Assembly: GCA_030544215.1 (NCBI GenBank)
Contig: JARZZO010000004.1
Coordinates: forward strand, 44,443,980-44,507,979
Source of the DNA: Zantedeschia hybrid cultivar
Lineage: Eukaryota; Streptophyta; Magnoliopsida; Alismatales; Araceae
Direction of reading: 5' to 3'
Length of the DNA stretch: 64,000 nt
Both the position numbers and the translations under genes were made by a program. Of the stretch, positions 46,620 to 59,150 are shown piece by piece. Below the pieces are notes generated by a model that saw nothing but the letters and a program-made list of their open reading frames with translations, made no database searches and was not told the origin of the DNA. Position 1 is the stretch's first letter, and every line of letters starts with the position of its first letter.

Positions 46620-49600
46620 CTAAGTAACTCGATGCATCATAGGGTGGTGGATGTTGATAATATGCTCTCCTGTGAAAATCATTGGAGGAGCTTCACCATG
46701 TTGACTTGATCCACGTCCTTGAGATGACCGTTGTTGCAAGGATCCACCTTGACTTCCATGTGGATCATCATCGTCATCGTCAGGGGTAGTCGTTGCCGAA
46801 GTAGAGTCGTTTGAAGTTTGGTAAACGACCTTGTCGCTCGGCTCTGGTGTCTCGTCTGACTCATCTTCTTGTACAGTTTCTAAATCTGCAATATCAACAT
46901 GAGTTAGTTTACCTTTACCCTTACCTGAACTTTGTGGGGTGGATTTCTTTTGCCGTTTTGAAGGAGGTGGAAGTTGAAACTCAACGGACAAGGGGACACC
47001 ATCTAATTGTCCTTCTGCCCATGACCGATCGTTTGGATCAAATTCTGATGGACTCAAAACATTCCTTGCATCCACCCATACATTCAGTGGGTTTTGCTCC
47101 TCAAATATCTCGTCCAGATCGATTGGTTCCTTAACTTGTTGTTCTGCTTGCACCGGTCTTCCAACAACTTCATCTCTCCACCGTTCTTCTTCTCTTTGGT
47201 TCTCTTGAATTTTTTGAAGATTCTTTAATTTCAAGCGCATGTTGTAGTGGCAAAAGACCAATTGCTCTAATCTCGCTGAGCTTAATCGGTTCCTTTGCTT
47301 GGTGTGTATCAAGCTAAATGTAGACCAGTTCCTCTCACAGCCAGAAGAGGAGGTGGTTTGGCTCAATACACGGATAGCAACATAAGCAAGATCTTCATAA
47401 CCTGGAGCCTTCCCATGATCCATCCACCAATCAGCTGTAATTCCATAATGATCCAACTAACAATTAGTATTGTAATTTGTAAAGCCTAGGCATGATAAGT
47501 TGATAACAATTTTTTGAAAGTATTAGTTATGTGTAAAATTCTAAATACCTGGTGAAAGCAACATGACTGCCCGTTGAGCACGATGAGTACCAAAATGTAA
47601 TGTCCGGAGCCTATAGTGATGCATTTTGTTGCATGCTATGATAGCTCGATCCTCATCATGTAACAAACGCCGAATTACATTTTGAGTCCCACGGAGTACT
47701 TCTTCATCATTGGGCGCATGTTGAGTAGCAGAGCTATATTGGTATCTTGGGTTGAAGAAATGACCTAAAGAATTGAAAAATAAATTAAAAATGAAATAAA
47801 ACTTATAGGAAATAAAATGGCGACCAATGTGGATTGACTTATTTTGTTACCTGCCGCATGCAAGTCATGGTGGAGTGTCCTATCCCATCTTGCATCTATA
47901 ATATCCCACCACTTTCTGTATGTATTTTTGTTGGCCCTAGCAATGTCTTCCTTTGCACGGTCCATAGCTTCATATAAATATCCCATTGTGGCCTTCTTAT
48001 CTCCATCCACCATCTTCAGAACCCGCACAAGAGGTTCAACTACGCTCAAGATCATCTTTATATCCTTCCAATACTCTCGGCTCTCAATCAAGTCCTCAAC
48101 CTGCTTCCCCTTGTCTCTAGCATCATGTTTCGCGTGCCTTGTCATCCAATCCTCCCATCCTTTACTTGAAATCATCTGCTTCAAGGGGCGTTTTTGTGAT
48201 TGTATACTCTCCAAGGAAATGTATGTGGAGGCGAAACGAGTTACCCCAGGACGTAGTAACTCCCTCTGTCCAGTGTGTTCACGCATCAACGTGAGCACAT
48301 AGTTATGGTTGTAGATATAGGATGTGATGAATTGGGCTGACTTCACTGTTTCAGTAATTTTTACATCTTTCCCAATATCTTCTAGCATCAAATCTAGGGA
48401 ATGAGCATAGCAAGGAAGCCAATATAGATGTGGCCTCTTCTCCATTAACATATGGCCAACAGCTTTATATGAAGCTGCATTATCTGTTACAACTTGGACA
48501 ACCCGATCTTCTCCCACCTGCTCCACAATGTCATCAATTAACTTGAAAAGATATTCAACATTCTTTACCTTTCCACTAGCATCTACGGACTTCCAAAATA
48601 CAGTCCCAGCTTGACAGTATATAAGGAAGTTAATCATACTTCTTCTCGTAATTCCTATTCAAATAATGTTATAGATGTTAGCGAATGTCTAAATTAACTA
48701 AAAATATAATATGTTAATCTAAGATTCTAATTTCTAAATATGTTAAACTAATTCAATGTACTCACCTGTCCAGCCATCTGTCATTATTGTGCATCCTCTT
48801 TCATCCCAAATTCGCTCAAACGACTTGATATACTCCTGGAGATCACTTACCTCTTGAGGAAGATAAGTGTTGTATATCTCCTTGGGGGTTGGTCCAGGAA
48901 TACCCTTACCCACATCTCCAATAGTCTCAATCATGTCCTCCCAATAAGGACCCTTTGCAGCATTGGCAGGTACACTGTTATAAACAAACCATCTCGAAAC
49001 AGCACGGCCAATCTTCTCCTTGCATACCTTCAGGTTCTTCATAGCAGCTGTGATTGATGGTTGTCTACCTCTCCGTCTTGTTAGGAAAGCATCTATAGGA
49101 CCCACTCTAGGATCATTGTTCATAGTCAAGTCATGAATTTCCTCCTCGTTGGATCCATGTCCGGATCCACTCCCTTGCCCAACGTGTCGACCGGTGCGTC
49201 TATACACATCCTCATCAGCAAAAGATCACCTACTTTCGTCCATGGCTCGACGTATATCATCCTTAAATTAAAATAGATGATTAGACTAATTTAATCGAGA
49301 TGAAGTATAAAGAAGTAAATAATTAATTGAAAATTTTAAATCAAAGAATACATCGAGAAAAGTCTTCAAATGCAGTGGATCTCCTTCTGGTAGGGTCTAT
49401 GTCTCCCTCCCGAGATCTATCTCCCGGAGGGTGAATATGAATACCTTGACCTGAGGGCCGTGTCATTTCCTCCCTAATTTGGCCTCTCATCGTTGATGCT
49501 GCTCCTTTTTCCAACTCTCTTTGTCGTAGGTAATTTTTGAATTGATTTTTTACCTCTAGTGGTACAGCAGTACAAGCCTTCACTTCTCCTTTGACACCCC

Positions 49601-49760
49601 CAATATGTTGTTTTAGACGAAAAACTCCACCCGAAATAATCCGACTGCAGTAGTTGCATTTGACTTTGCGTGAAGCCATGTCTACGACGGTGCAGTGGTT
49701 CCATCCCGGGTCACCACGAGAGGTGACAGATGTGGCCTCATTATGCTCAGAAGTCGACAT
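46620..49760 (-). CDS. hAT transposase, five exons, one apparent stop
   Basis: A hAT-superfamily transposase that cuts and re-inserts its element. Exons on the minus strand: about 49,760-49,350; about 49,263-48,766; 48,654-47,851; 47,764-47,549; 47,456-46,620. The last four joins have clear GT..AG borders. Domains: BED zinc finger in exon 1 (KVKCNYCSRIISGG, then LKQHIGG and C); TIMTDGWTG at the end of exon 2, leading into the DUF659/RNase H-like core with VVTDNAASYKAVG and PCYAHSLDLML in exon 3; and the C-terminal dimerisation domain SSSGCERNWSTFSLIHTKQRN in exon 5. An acidic Asp/Ser/Gly-rich tail follows. Odd points: a TGA at 49,228-49,226 early in exon 2, and an unresolved exon 1 donor. Only alternative splicing could bypass the stop, so full activity is doubtful. 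Combined length is about 920 residues. Confidence 0.85.
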
Positions 49761-50274
49761 CTTTAAAAATAAAAAATATATTAATAGGGAAAGAGATAAT
49801 TAGTAATTAACTAATTACATAAAGAGAAATGGTGAGAAATAAGAAAAAACATAGAGAAAGAGAGTGAGATTTCATATCATACCTCGAGGGAGAGTGAGAG
49901 ACAATGAGAAATAAAGCTACAAAGACAAAAAGAGGTTAGAGAGAAAAATTAAAATGCAATAAAAATAATATGATGAAAAAAATTTGATGTAGTCCGTCGG
50001 TCCGTCCTTTAGAGTTTAGAACTCTAGAGAGCTTTGGAAGTTTGGAGAGAAAGAAGTTAAGAGAGCTTTGAGTCTTTGAGAGAGTATGAGAGCTTAGAGA
50101 GAGAGAGAGAGAGAGAAGTTTTAGATAGAGAGAGAAATGAGAATTTGTCTGAATGAGGGAGAGAAGGGTAGGAGGGGGTTTTATAGGGACTTGGGCGGAC
50201 TTGGAGGGGCTTAGAAGCCCCTCCTAACCGTTAGGAACCCATTTGAATGGGTTCCCAACGGCTACCCAACGGCT

Positions 50275-50485
50275 AGTTCTGAACTAGCCGTTGGGTGGCC
50301 GGGTCGGCCGGACCGGTCCGACCCGGACCGACCCGGGTTGGGGTCGGCCGACCCGGCCGACCCAACCCGATCCCAGCGATCCCGGGCTGGGGTCGCTGGG
50401 TCGGGGCTCGGGGTCGGTTCGGACCGCTCGGATTCCGAGCGGACCGGGCGATCTGATCCGACCCGGACCGACCCGGCCGACCATG
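50275..50485. promoter_or_regulatory. Right subterminal region of the hAT element
   Basis: Very GC-rich and palindromic, with many GACCCGGCCGACC and CGGACCG words. It lies upstream of the transposase gene, so it could also hold its promoter. Confidence 0.55.
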
Positions 50486-50493
50486 CTTTTAAG
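50486..50493. repeat. Right 8-bp target-site duplication of the hAT element
   Basis: CTTTTAAG, identical to 45,993-46,000. Confidence 0.9.
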
Positions 50494-52203
50494 AGCCTTC
50501 ATCATGTGAAGGGTCAAGCTTAAGGCAAGTGCTTTTTTGGAGGATCTGCAGTCCATGTCCATAGAAAGGATTGTTCTCATGGGCGATGATGATGATAAGA
50601 CCTTTACCGATGTGCTTGCTTTTCACTATAGCTTTCTGATTAGGGCAGTCCTGGGAGGATGTTAAGAAGCCTACTATTGCTACGATTTACAAGATAAGCT
50701 TGTAGATAGTCTTAGACAGGCTTGGAGGCGCGATCTGACATCTTTCAAGCGATTGGCTTCACCTTCGCATGATTTATTTTTCTTAAGAAGGACAATGAGC
50801 ATTATGTTGAACTCTTTTCAGTAAGCACCCCTTCCGAAAGAAATAAGAGAAATTGTTGATTGCCATCGACCTTTCCTCTGAAACTACCTTATTAAGAAGA
50901 ATCACGGGAAACCTTCAGGCCCCACTTAAACTAGCTGCCCTTTCACCGCCTTTTGTGGCATGTGGACTGGTATTCTTAAGGCTAAAATCCACTTGCCAAT
51001 TTGGCCTTTTAAGATGGGCCGAGAAGGCGTATACTTAAGTAAATCTGTCTTAGCAACCATCCACGTTACATTAGACAAAAAGATAATGTCTTAATTTTTT
51101 GGTAGCAAAATACAAAGATAGGTATAACTTATAGATGGGCGAATATTTCCTCTTTTTAGATGTCAAATGCGACTGAGGTTTGGAACCCTGCTTTTTTCCC
51201 TGGTCGTTCACTTGGGCAAGAAGGGCTTCTATCGATTGGTCAACGACTGATATGTACAGCTGTAGTGGTCAATCCTTCCGAGGTGGAATAAGAATTGGGG
51301 GTGAAGCCAAGCAACGCTTGATTGCATCAAAAGCTTCTTGGTGTTGTTCTTCCCATCGAAATTTTTCTTAACCTTTAGTTTAAGCGAAGGTCAGAATACA
51401 TTCAGCTTTCCAAACGAAATGGTCTTGCGAAGCCGGTCACCGGATGGTTTAATATCCTTCTCTAGCTTGAAGAGCAGCAAAGCAGACTTCCCACAGTGCT
51501 TTCTCTAAGCGACTAGGAAAGTGGGAGGTTGTTCTTGTATTATATGAGGACATAAGCTTTTATGCAGTTCAGAACAATTCATACTACCAGCCCATTTTGA
51601 TGTTGTAGCAGTTTTTGGGTGCGGGCTTCAACCTATAGTTTGAGCACTACCATTAGAGTAGAGGAAAAAGAAGACCTCGGTATGGAATTTTTAACTATAA
51701 GAAACCTCACTTAAGAAGGACACGTGGTGCACAATCATTTGTGATAGATGGACAAATTCAAAGGTTTTTGACCAGTCATTTTGTAGGTTACCTGTCCTTG
51801 TGGTACGATGTTTGTGAAGGCAGTAGATGTGACATTAAAAGTGAAGGATGTAATTCCATTCTTCTGATTGGCACAGATCATTGTCTTATTTCGTGATGAA
51901 GGTAGGACAAGCGTAGGTGCAGGTTCTTACTGATAATGTTGCTAATTATTTTGATTTTTGAGACATGAGAAGACGGTCTTTCTTTGCTTAAGCTTAACAG
52001 GCCATAGCTTTCTTTCAAGTGGTCCACTCTTGATGTTTCATTTGAATGTGAATGAGATTGGGAATTGTTAAAAAAAAGAAGAGGTCCTTTAGTGAAAGAA
52101 AAGCTCAGTCAATCAAATTGTAGAATCTAAAGCCTATAAACCTTCTAAAGTATGAAGTGACTTAGGGCTACGCTAAACGTGCTTGCCTTTGCCCTTTCTT
52201 CGT
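50494..52203. other. Mosaic sequence between the hAT element and the 4.3-kb duplicate
   Basis: No recognised gene. Short ORFs of about 60 codons near 50,853 and 51,180 match nothing I know. Confidence 0.4.
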
Positions 52204-53457
52204 TTCTTACCTTTCTGACTATTCGGAAAGAAGTTACGCATTCATACGGTGTTGCAAGGAAGACTGGGTTAGCAGAACTCCTTACAAACAGAAGAATTCA
52301 AGTGCGGTCGATTCTTGTGCTTTCACTTTTAGAGCAGGAGTGATAGTGGTCACAACTATTTATAATTACAATTTATATTGAGTCAGAAACAACGGCAACT
52401 AAAGCACCGCTTAATTGAAAAATTAGCCAAAGAAGGAATAAGACTGGAAATGGAGACAACAGCTCCTATGAGTACTCTAGCAGCAGGTATTCAAACAACA
52501 AGAACGTTCGATAGGGATGCATAGTTATTCTACCTCCCCCTTTCCTATTCTAGTATGGGGTAGTCATTTTCTTTATTGTTGCTGCGAATGGTTCCTTACA
52601 GCAGGTGGATTCATTCAATCTTTCTTGTTCCGTTCCTTTGTTTTGACATTCCTTACCCGTGAAAGTGATAGTCTTTCCCATCTAAATGTGGGACATTCTT
52701 TGGACCAGCTAAGATGGTGAAGTGTCCAACACATGTGTTTAACCCTCAGGAAAAAGATTACGTTCACTCTTAGATGCCATGAGGGGCCCCACCCCATATG
52801 GAAATGTTCACTAAATTACTTAATTACTTCATTCTCTTCTTCCGGATTCCTATCCTTTTCAGTATTCGCCGTTGGGTTATCAGATCTTATATGTGCATGC
52901 TTGAAGACTTTTCCTTGTCCCCTTCAATGGGGAAAAAAATCAATATCCTCATTGGTGCCCTGTTGATAAAGTCAAAGTCCATCCTCTCACTTCCAACTCC
53001 CACTGGTCGCAGCTCTCTCACTAACGTATCGTTCTAGCTATTTCAAATCCTCTCGCTATCGCTCCCATAGAAGTTGAAGTGTTTGATGGCCTTCTTTCCG
53101 TTTTCACTTCGCCTACAAGCAAGTTGACTCTTTCTCTTTATGTCTTTTGATGTTAGGACAAATGCATCTAGTTTCATTTCAATCTTAACTCCTGTAATAA
53201 AGATAAAAGTCCCATGTGTTTCATTCTCTTTATACCGATATAATATTTCTATTTGAATAAGTTCTATTACTAGTAGTAGTAGTAGAAAAAGTGACAATAA
53301 ACTAGGGCAACACCAATCAAGCACGTAGCCGGATAGTCTGTTCTAAAGCTAGTTCCAGGTGGGGTTGGAGCTTATGCCCTTTTTTTGAGTGAATCGGGAA
53401 TATGACTATACTTTTCTCTTCTCTCTTATATTATTTTCTAATAGGGGAAAAGACTAC

Positions 53458-54265
53458 TGTTTGAATGGGATTAAGCTTGCCAAAATGCTTTCGACAGCAT
53501 CAAAGCATGTATAATGAAATCTCTAGTCCTCACGAGTCCGAAAAAAGGCAAGCCACTACTTATATATATATCAATCAGGGCGCTAAATGGTTCCTGGGCT
53601 AGTCTCCCCACCCAACACTATGAACAAGGGAAGGAGAACACACTATACTATGAGTTGGACCCTAGTTGAAGCAGAATTCAAGTACACTCCAATAGATAAA
53701 ACATGTCTAGCTTTCATGTTCGACTTACAAAAGCTTTAGAATTATCTGTTGGAACATAGAAAAAAGCTAATCTCCAAGGCAAACCTCCTCAAGTACATCA
53801 TGTCTCGGCTAACTCTATCCGGGTAGATTGCAAAAAGAATAAGTCTCACTATTTGAGTTCCAGCTTGAATATGTATGGCAGAAGCCCTAATGTTGTAAGG
53901 CAAAGTACAAGCACTTACAAATTTCTTGCCTTACAAGGGGCACCCTGCTCCAGAAAATTCTCCGCTTGCGACTGACCTCCCAAGATGAATAACTGATTCA
54001 AATTGAGGTCTAGAAGGGATAGAAAATGCACTTTGTCAAAGTATCAAGGAGCCTCAACAGTTAAAAGCAATCTGATGCGAAGGAAGCCAGGATCGGCATA
54101 GTCTTACTGACACCAGACAAAGCCATTATCCCCTGCTCCTTTGCTTTGGCAGAGGAATGCTCCAATAACATGGCCGAATATGAGTTCGTGATCTCAGAAC
54201 TTGAGTTAGCCTTGCAGATCCGGGTTGAAGAATTGACACTCGGAATTGATAGTAAAAAAACTCTT
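53458..54265 (+). pseudogene. Ty3/gypsy RT end and RNase H remnant, copy B
   Basis: Same FEWD..CQNAF and YTPIDKTCLAF blocks as 19,510-20,300. Here KYIMSRLTLSG is better preserved, and the extra sequence after 53,880 restores gypsy-like spacing. The RNase H block ends abruptly at AATTGATAGTAAAAAAACTCTTG, where copy A continues. Confidence 0.7.
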
Positions 54266-54376
54266 GAAACCTCTTCGCGAAATCTCCCTGGCGGAGCCAG
54301 TTAACATGATAACTGCTAAAGGAGGCAAGGAAGATTGGCGAGAACCCTTCTAAACTACCTTCAGCACGGAACGCTA

Positions 54377-54610
54377 CCTGAAGATTGAGCTAAACGGGCC
54401 CAAAGTGACAAATGCAGCTCAAAAGGCTAGGATATTATTGGCCAACCATGACAATTGCATTGAATACACCAAAAGCTTCAAGACTTGTAAGTACCATGCA
54501 GACTATATTCGCCAGCCTCCAGAATCATTGCACGTCAGAACGTGCTTATGGCCGTTTGCCCCTTGGGCTGGGGGATGGATATCATCGTAGCTTGTCCTTA
54601 ACAAGATAGT
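54377..54610 (+). pseudogene. Ty3/gypsy integrase N-terminal remnant, copy B
   Basis: MQLKRLGYYWPTM and NCIEYTKSFKTCKYHADYIRQPPESLH in two frames, as at 20,560-20,800 and with the same lost first Cys. Confidence 0.75.
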
Positions 54611-56522
54611 AATGACTAATAGGGTGTATGTCGAAAGGGACGGAAATGGAAAAAAACCATTGCCACCTCCCAACCTTTCGAAGAGAGTTGGAGATGGCTG
54701 GAAAACAACGAGAGGAGCGACCAACCTCAAGAAAAAATTGACCTTTTCATTTTCTTTCAGGTACCGTCCAAGTTGCATTATTGAAGTGTATGTCTTGTCT
54801 AACAAACCTCTATGCCTTGAGGGGACTTAGTTGCCTCCCCAGGGTCATCCCTCTGCTACAAGACTCTGCTAAGGACCTTATGTACCACAACTATCATACG
54901 ATACCTCTCCAGAGGAGATACCATCTTAGAGTATAATATAGAAAAATGTCAACTTTAGCACGTATAGCAGATATCCCAAGTCTTCAAGATATGCCTTTTC
55001 TCTATAATATAAAAGGTTATACGCTCCCTTCGCTTCCCATTCAATTAATGAAGAGGTCCATTGTGCCTTCCTCTTCCTCTGTCATCTGAAATCGTTTAAG
55101 ATTGGACCCTTTCTATTGAACGCTAACCTACTCTCAGTTTGAAATCCAAGATCTCTGTTCCAATTCGTTAGCTTAGAGGGTTGACTTTCTTATCATATGG
55201 TTGTTTTCCTGCCTATGCATGAAAACGAGTAACTAGAACAATTTCATTGCCTTAAGCATGAGTGATAGGTAAGGAAGCTTTTTGGGACTCTTTTCTATTC
55301 TCCTAATAAATTCTTGTTTGCGAGGCGCGATAGCGAAAGTGAAATGAAAAAGCTTGACTGCAACAACACCTAAATGCGGCCGTGATTTTTTTTACGACAG
55401 ACCATCCAAGGGAATCCCAGATGGTTTGTACTTGCTTTTTTCGGCTTTCCTTGAATTTAAGATGGGAGATAAGGAAACTCAGACCGCAAGCTCAGGCGCT
55501 TGGTTGGATAAACTACCTTAGCAAGCTCCATGCTCTCGAGAGAAAACAAGTAGAGAGGAAAGCAAAGCAATAAGTCTTTGTCGCATCATACTGTGAGGAC
55601 TTACACTTAGCGAATCCCTTTGCTTTTATGAAATAGTACGATCTTTGGACAGGGGAGAGAGATTTGATTTTTTAATGACATTTTCTTCTTGTTTACTTAA
55701 ACATCTGAGAATGAAGAGGATGGAAAGTTGACTTCTTCCCTTTCACTTGGGTAGGGTACTTGGGTACGCTATGAAAAGCAGAGAGAAAGAGTAATCTCAA
55801 CCGAAGCGCAGGAAGAAGCAAGAGATGACTTAGTATTTTCATGCCTTTCTCTGTGTTATACCTCTTAAAAGATGGTTAAACACAACCAAAGGTAGGAAAG
55901 AGAAAATGGGCCAAATCGCCTGCTAGAGAAGAAGGTCTTAGGGAATCGATCTAGACTAGATGAGATGCCGGTGCCATTCAACTAGCTGCCAAAACGAGTT
56001 CAAGAGATGAGGAGCCAGGTAGTGAAGTCACCCAAGGGTGGGTGGTATGTTTCTTATCTCGGACTGGGAGGTTTAACGCTAGTCGATGGATTTCACTAGG
56101 GTGTGAGAGTGTGGCATATCGTAAGACCTGAACCAGATATCTCATTCCTTTCTAGTTGATATCGTATTCACGTAGGGTAATCCAAAAAGACAGTCTCTTT
56201 CATCCATTTAGTGGGATTGCTATTTTCTTTTCCAAGAAAGGAGGCGGCGGTAGAAGCATTGGAAAAGACTTCCACTCCTAAACACAGAATAATCAGACAA
56301 GTCAAATCCCACACTGGAAGCCCATGTTACTGATCTTAACTTGGTGGTTCATACCTGATCCCTCAGATTATGAGGACTTGCAAGTCCTAGTAGAGGTAGA
56401 TAACTAGAAGTCTCTGGATGTTGCTGTGGGAATGGTGGAAAAGCCATTGGTTCCGGTGGAAGAATAAATGAATATGAACTCAAGCGTGCCCAGCTAAGAG
56501 AGCTTGCTGAGCTGAACAGAAC

Positions 56523-56798
56523 ACTCGAGATTCAAATTCTTGTAGAGTAAGGAAGATGGCATTCAAAATCGATGCCTACGTGACGTTTGTGGTGATGCTG
56601 ACCATCTCCTTCGGACCCTTTGACTACATCAACATTAGGAAGCAAAACTGATGGAAATCATGTCAATTTCCTTGCTGCTCTCGGAGGTGGAAGACTCACC
56701 TTCAGTGGTCAGTTTCTTCTTCCTAGTTATGTACCTCTGGCTTTCAGTCCAGCAGTGGGTACTCTGCCCTCTTAGTCAACCACTAGGTTGATGATGCG
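56523..56798. other. Sequence between the duplicate and the RRM fragment
   Basis: Includes a short ORF from ATGGCATTCAAAATCGATGC (56,555) that I do not recognise. No other feature. Confidence 0.35.
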
Positions 56799-57068
56799 AC
56801 TCTATATGTAGGTTACCTTCCCCAATCCATGCATGAGGATAGGTTAATATAGCTGTTTTCTCCTTTTGGTATGCTCAGTCAAGCAAAAGTGATCAGGGAC
56901 AAAGCCACGGGTTTAAGTCAAATAAGGCGATTGTGCTTTGTGAAGTATACTGATCCTATCAGTGCAGCTAAGGCTGTAGAGCAGATGAATGGGCGTAGGA
57001 TGGTGGGAAGATGTTTGAGTTGTAGGTCGTTCGTCCACAGATTATTCATGTTAGCATGGTGTCTTTGA
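56799..57068 (+). pseudogene. RRM-domain fragment, splicing factor 1-like
   Basis: One frame reads TLYVGYLPQSMHEDRLI, a TAG (56,850-56,852), then LFSPFGMLSQAKVIRDKATG, LCFVKYTDPISAAKAVEQMNG and RRM.GR. LYVGYLP is the RNP2 motif and a weakened RNP1 reads RRLCFVKY, where GFGFVKY is typical. The spacing is a complete RNA-recognition motif. It most resembles the RRM of plant splicing factor 1/branchpoint-binding proteins. The in-frame stop, the lack of flanking domains and the repeat surroundings argue for a captured gene fragment. Confidence 0.75.
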
Positions 57069-57614
57069 GACCCACAATCATTAGCCTTCTGCGGACATCA
57101 AGTCCTGCTGCTATCTACGGTTTGGGATTCTTAGTCGGAACTCTCGTTTTAGCAATAGCGTTGATGACAGTGGTCGGTAAGGGATGTGGCTGACTAGTGG
57201 TTCATTTCTTATGTTAAACATACTAGGGTTCCTCACTCTTTTTATCATTTGATTTTCTCCACATTCATATTTTCATTATCATTATGTTCTCTCTTTTCCA
57301 ACATAACTTTATGAACTCCATGGTAAGGAACTTCCCCACTATTGGAGATCAGGAAACTCGTTGTAATAACTCCAATCTTCATATGAATACTCCTTTAAGA
57401 CTACCGGTCTCGGATTAATAAATGTCAGAAGGGGGCCTTGTTTCACTCGGTTCGCTCCGTCTCACCATCACTATTCCTAATTTGATTTAAGTTTCTCTTT
57501 AAAAAAGGAGGTCGAACGAGTGGTAGAGGTAGGGTGAACAAGGGCGATTGATCGTATCCAAGCATAGATTCCCTCTTGTCTCTTGTCAGCTACTCTCCTA
57601 TAAGCTAGCCAGCC
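57069..57614. other. Spacer, no gene seen
   Basis: Unassigned. Short ORFs only. An LTR-like sequence starts at 57,615. Confidence 0.4.
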
Positions 57615-59150
57615 TGTAACGACCCGCCACCCTATAATCGGGGATCCGATTACTAAATGGGTAACGAATCATTAAAATTTGGAGCCAAACCAAGATCTCG
57701 ATAAGTCTGAGAAATAAATGATAAACTAAGCTAAACATTTTACATCACATCGAATTGTAAGGGAAGTACAAGAATTAAAAATTATTACAATTCGACTCGA
57801 CTCAGCAAATAATTACATAATCCAACATAAAAGAAATAATTAAGCGTACAGGCCTGAAAGGAAAATAACAACTACATCGGGGTATACCCCGGAACAGAGG
57901 TTGGCACGCAACCCGAGACAACACCGTCCACACTATGCCTGCCTGAAACCCTCACCTGGAAACCGCAGGGTGAGTCTCATCGAAGTAGACTCACTAGGGA
58001 TCTTTCGATCCCCACCACCCACTCATGCACCCAGAAGTGCAATAACACAAATAGACAATTTAAATAAATAAAGCAGTAAACACAACTCTCAAAGATTCCC
58101 AAATTTCGACATAAACTGTATGCATTCATAAATGTAACATGCACAACTCTGAAACCACTCTACCACGGAGTCCACAACCAGCGTCTCGGCTAAACACAAA
58201 CCACACGGCCGAACGCGGAAAACACCGACCCGTTGGGACCAAACAACAACTCCTCGGATAGTGCGCTGGCTACTCCGGCCTGTCTAGCTTTAGGTGGTTT
58301 TGCTTCTCTCAGCATGAGTGACACTCCGAATGTACCAACCCACACCGGTTCTAGCTATACCTCGGGGTACACCAGGTGACCCTCTCTCTAGGCGTTACCC
58401 TACCACTCCCACACCGGCGCCATGTCACTCCCACACCGACACAGGGTGCCCAAGCGCTAACAACTGTCACTCTAGGTCCACGGTCGCACAAAACACAACA
58501 CAGTGCGATCCGATCATGTAGAATCCTCGTCTTCGAAGTACATTTACAAGTATGCATTTAACCAAACTATCTAACAATGTAAACATATGTTAATTGCATA
58601 GATTAATGAGGTTCTGTCTTGAATCGCGTCGCCTGTAGCCGACGTCATTCAAGACCCTTAAACTGGTTCATACGAAAACTGGTCTCGGAATATGGCCTAA
58701 ATCGCGTTTTGAGTGGAAGCCGCCATTTAAAATAGCATCGCTGTCCCAAGGCGTCATTTAGCACTCGCAGACAGGTTCTCCCCTCGGCCTCCCCGAGTCA
58801 CAAAGTGGGATTTTTCCCTCAAATCGCACAAAAAACGTCAAAATGGAGAAAATAAGGGAGAAGCCTAATTATTTTAATAAAGAATACCTTAGAACATGCT
58901 TTCTACCCCAGAAGCACCTACACATAATGTATACTTCCAAAACGGAAAAATCATAGTTTTAAACAGAACACCGCGAGGATCGTCACCCTACTAGTTATTT
59001 AAACTCCTTCGTGCTCCTAGGCGCCGAACCGCCACGCTACAAGCTGCCGCCAGTACCGCCGTGGGCGCCGTCACTCCACCAAGACGTCGGCCGCCGTCCG
59101 GAGAGAAATGCACCGCGGAGGAGAGCGAAAAAGAACTCATGCCCCAGCCC
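57615..59150. mobile_element. LTR-like block, possible solo LTR of a gypsy element
   Basis: Starts TGTAACGACCCGCCACCCTA, a start typical of some plant Ty3/gypsy LTRs. It continues with GTGAGTCTCATCGAAGTAGACTC and many GGCGTTACC/CACACCGG-type stretches, without coding signal. It has no partner LTR in the window. Its right end is uncertain. Confidence 0.4.

Larger units (their letters stand above)
46001..50485 (-). mobile_element. hAT DNA transposon with transposase gene
   Basis: 4,485 bp between perfect 8-bp duplications. The terminal repeats are short and imperfect: CAAGGTAGGCC at the left, and CATGGTCGGCC when the right end is complemented. About 120 bp inside the left end and 210 bp inside the right end are dense in CGGTCCG/GATCGGCCGATCC-type words, as expected for subterminal transposase-binding sites. 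The single gene is on the minus strand. Matching duplications and a largely open gene suggest recent insertion into the older repeat mosaic. Confidence 0.93.
52204..56522 (+). repeat. Large direct duplication, copy B (4.3 kb)
   Basis: Colinear with 18,213-22,800 at an offset near 34.0 kb. Divergence is visibly a few percent except in 52,717-53,450, which is almost identical to copy A. Unlike copy A it has extra sequence near 53,883-53,920, 53,982-54,012 and 54,612-54,715, and it lacks about 210 bp before 54,265. Confidence 0.9.
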
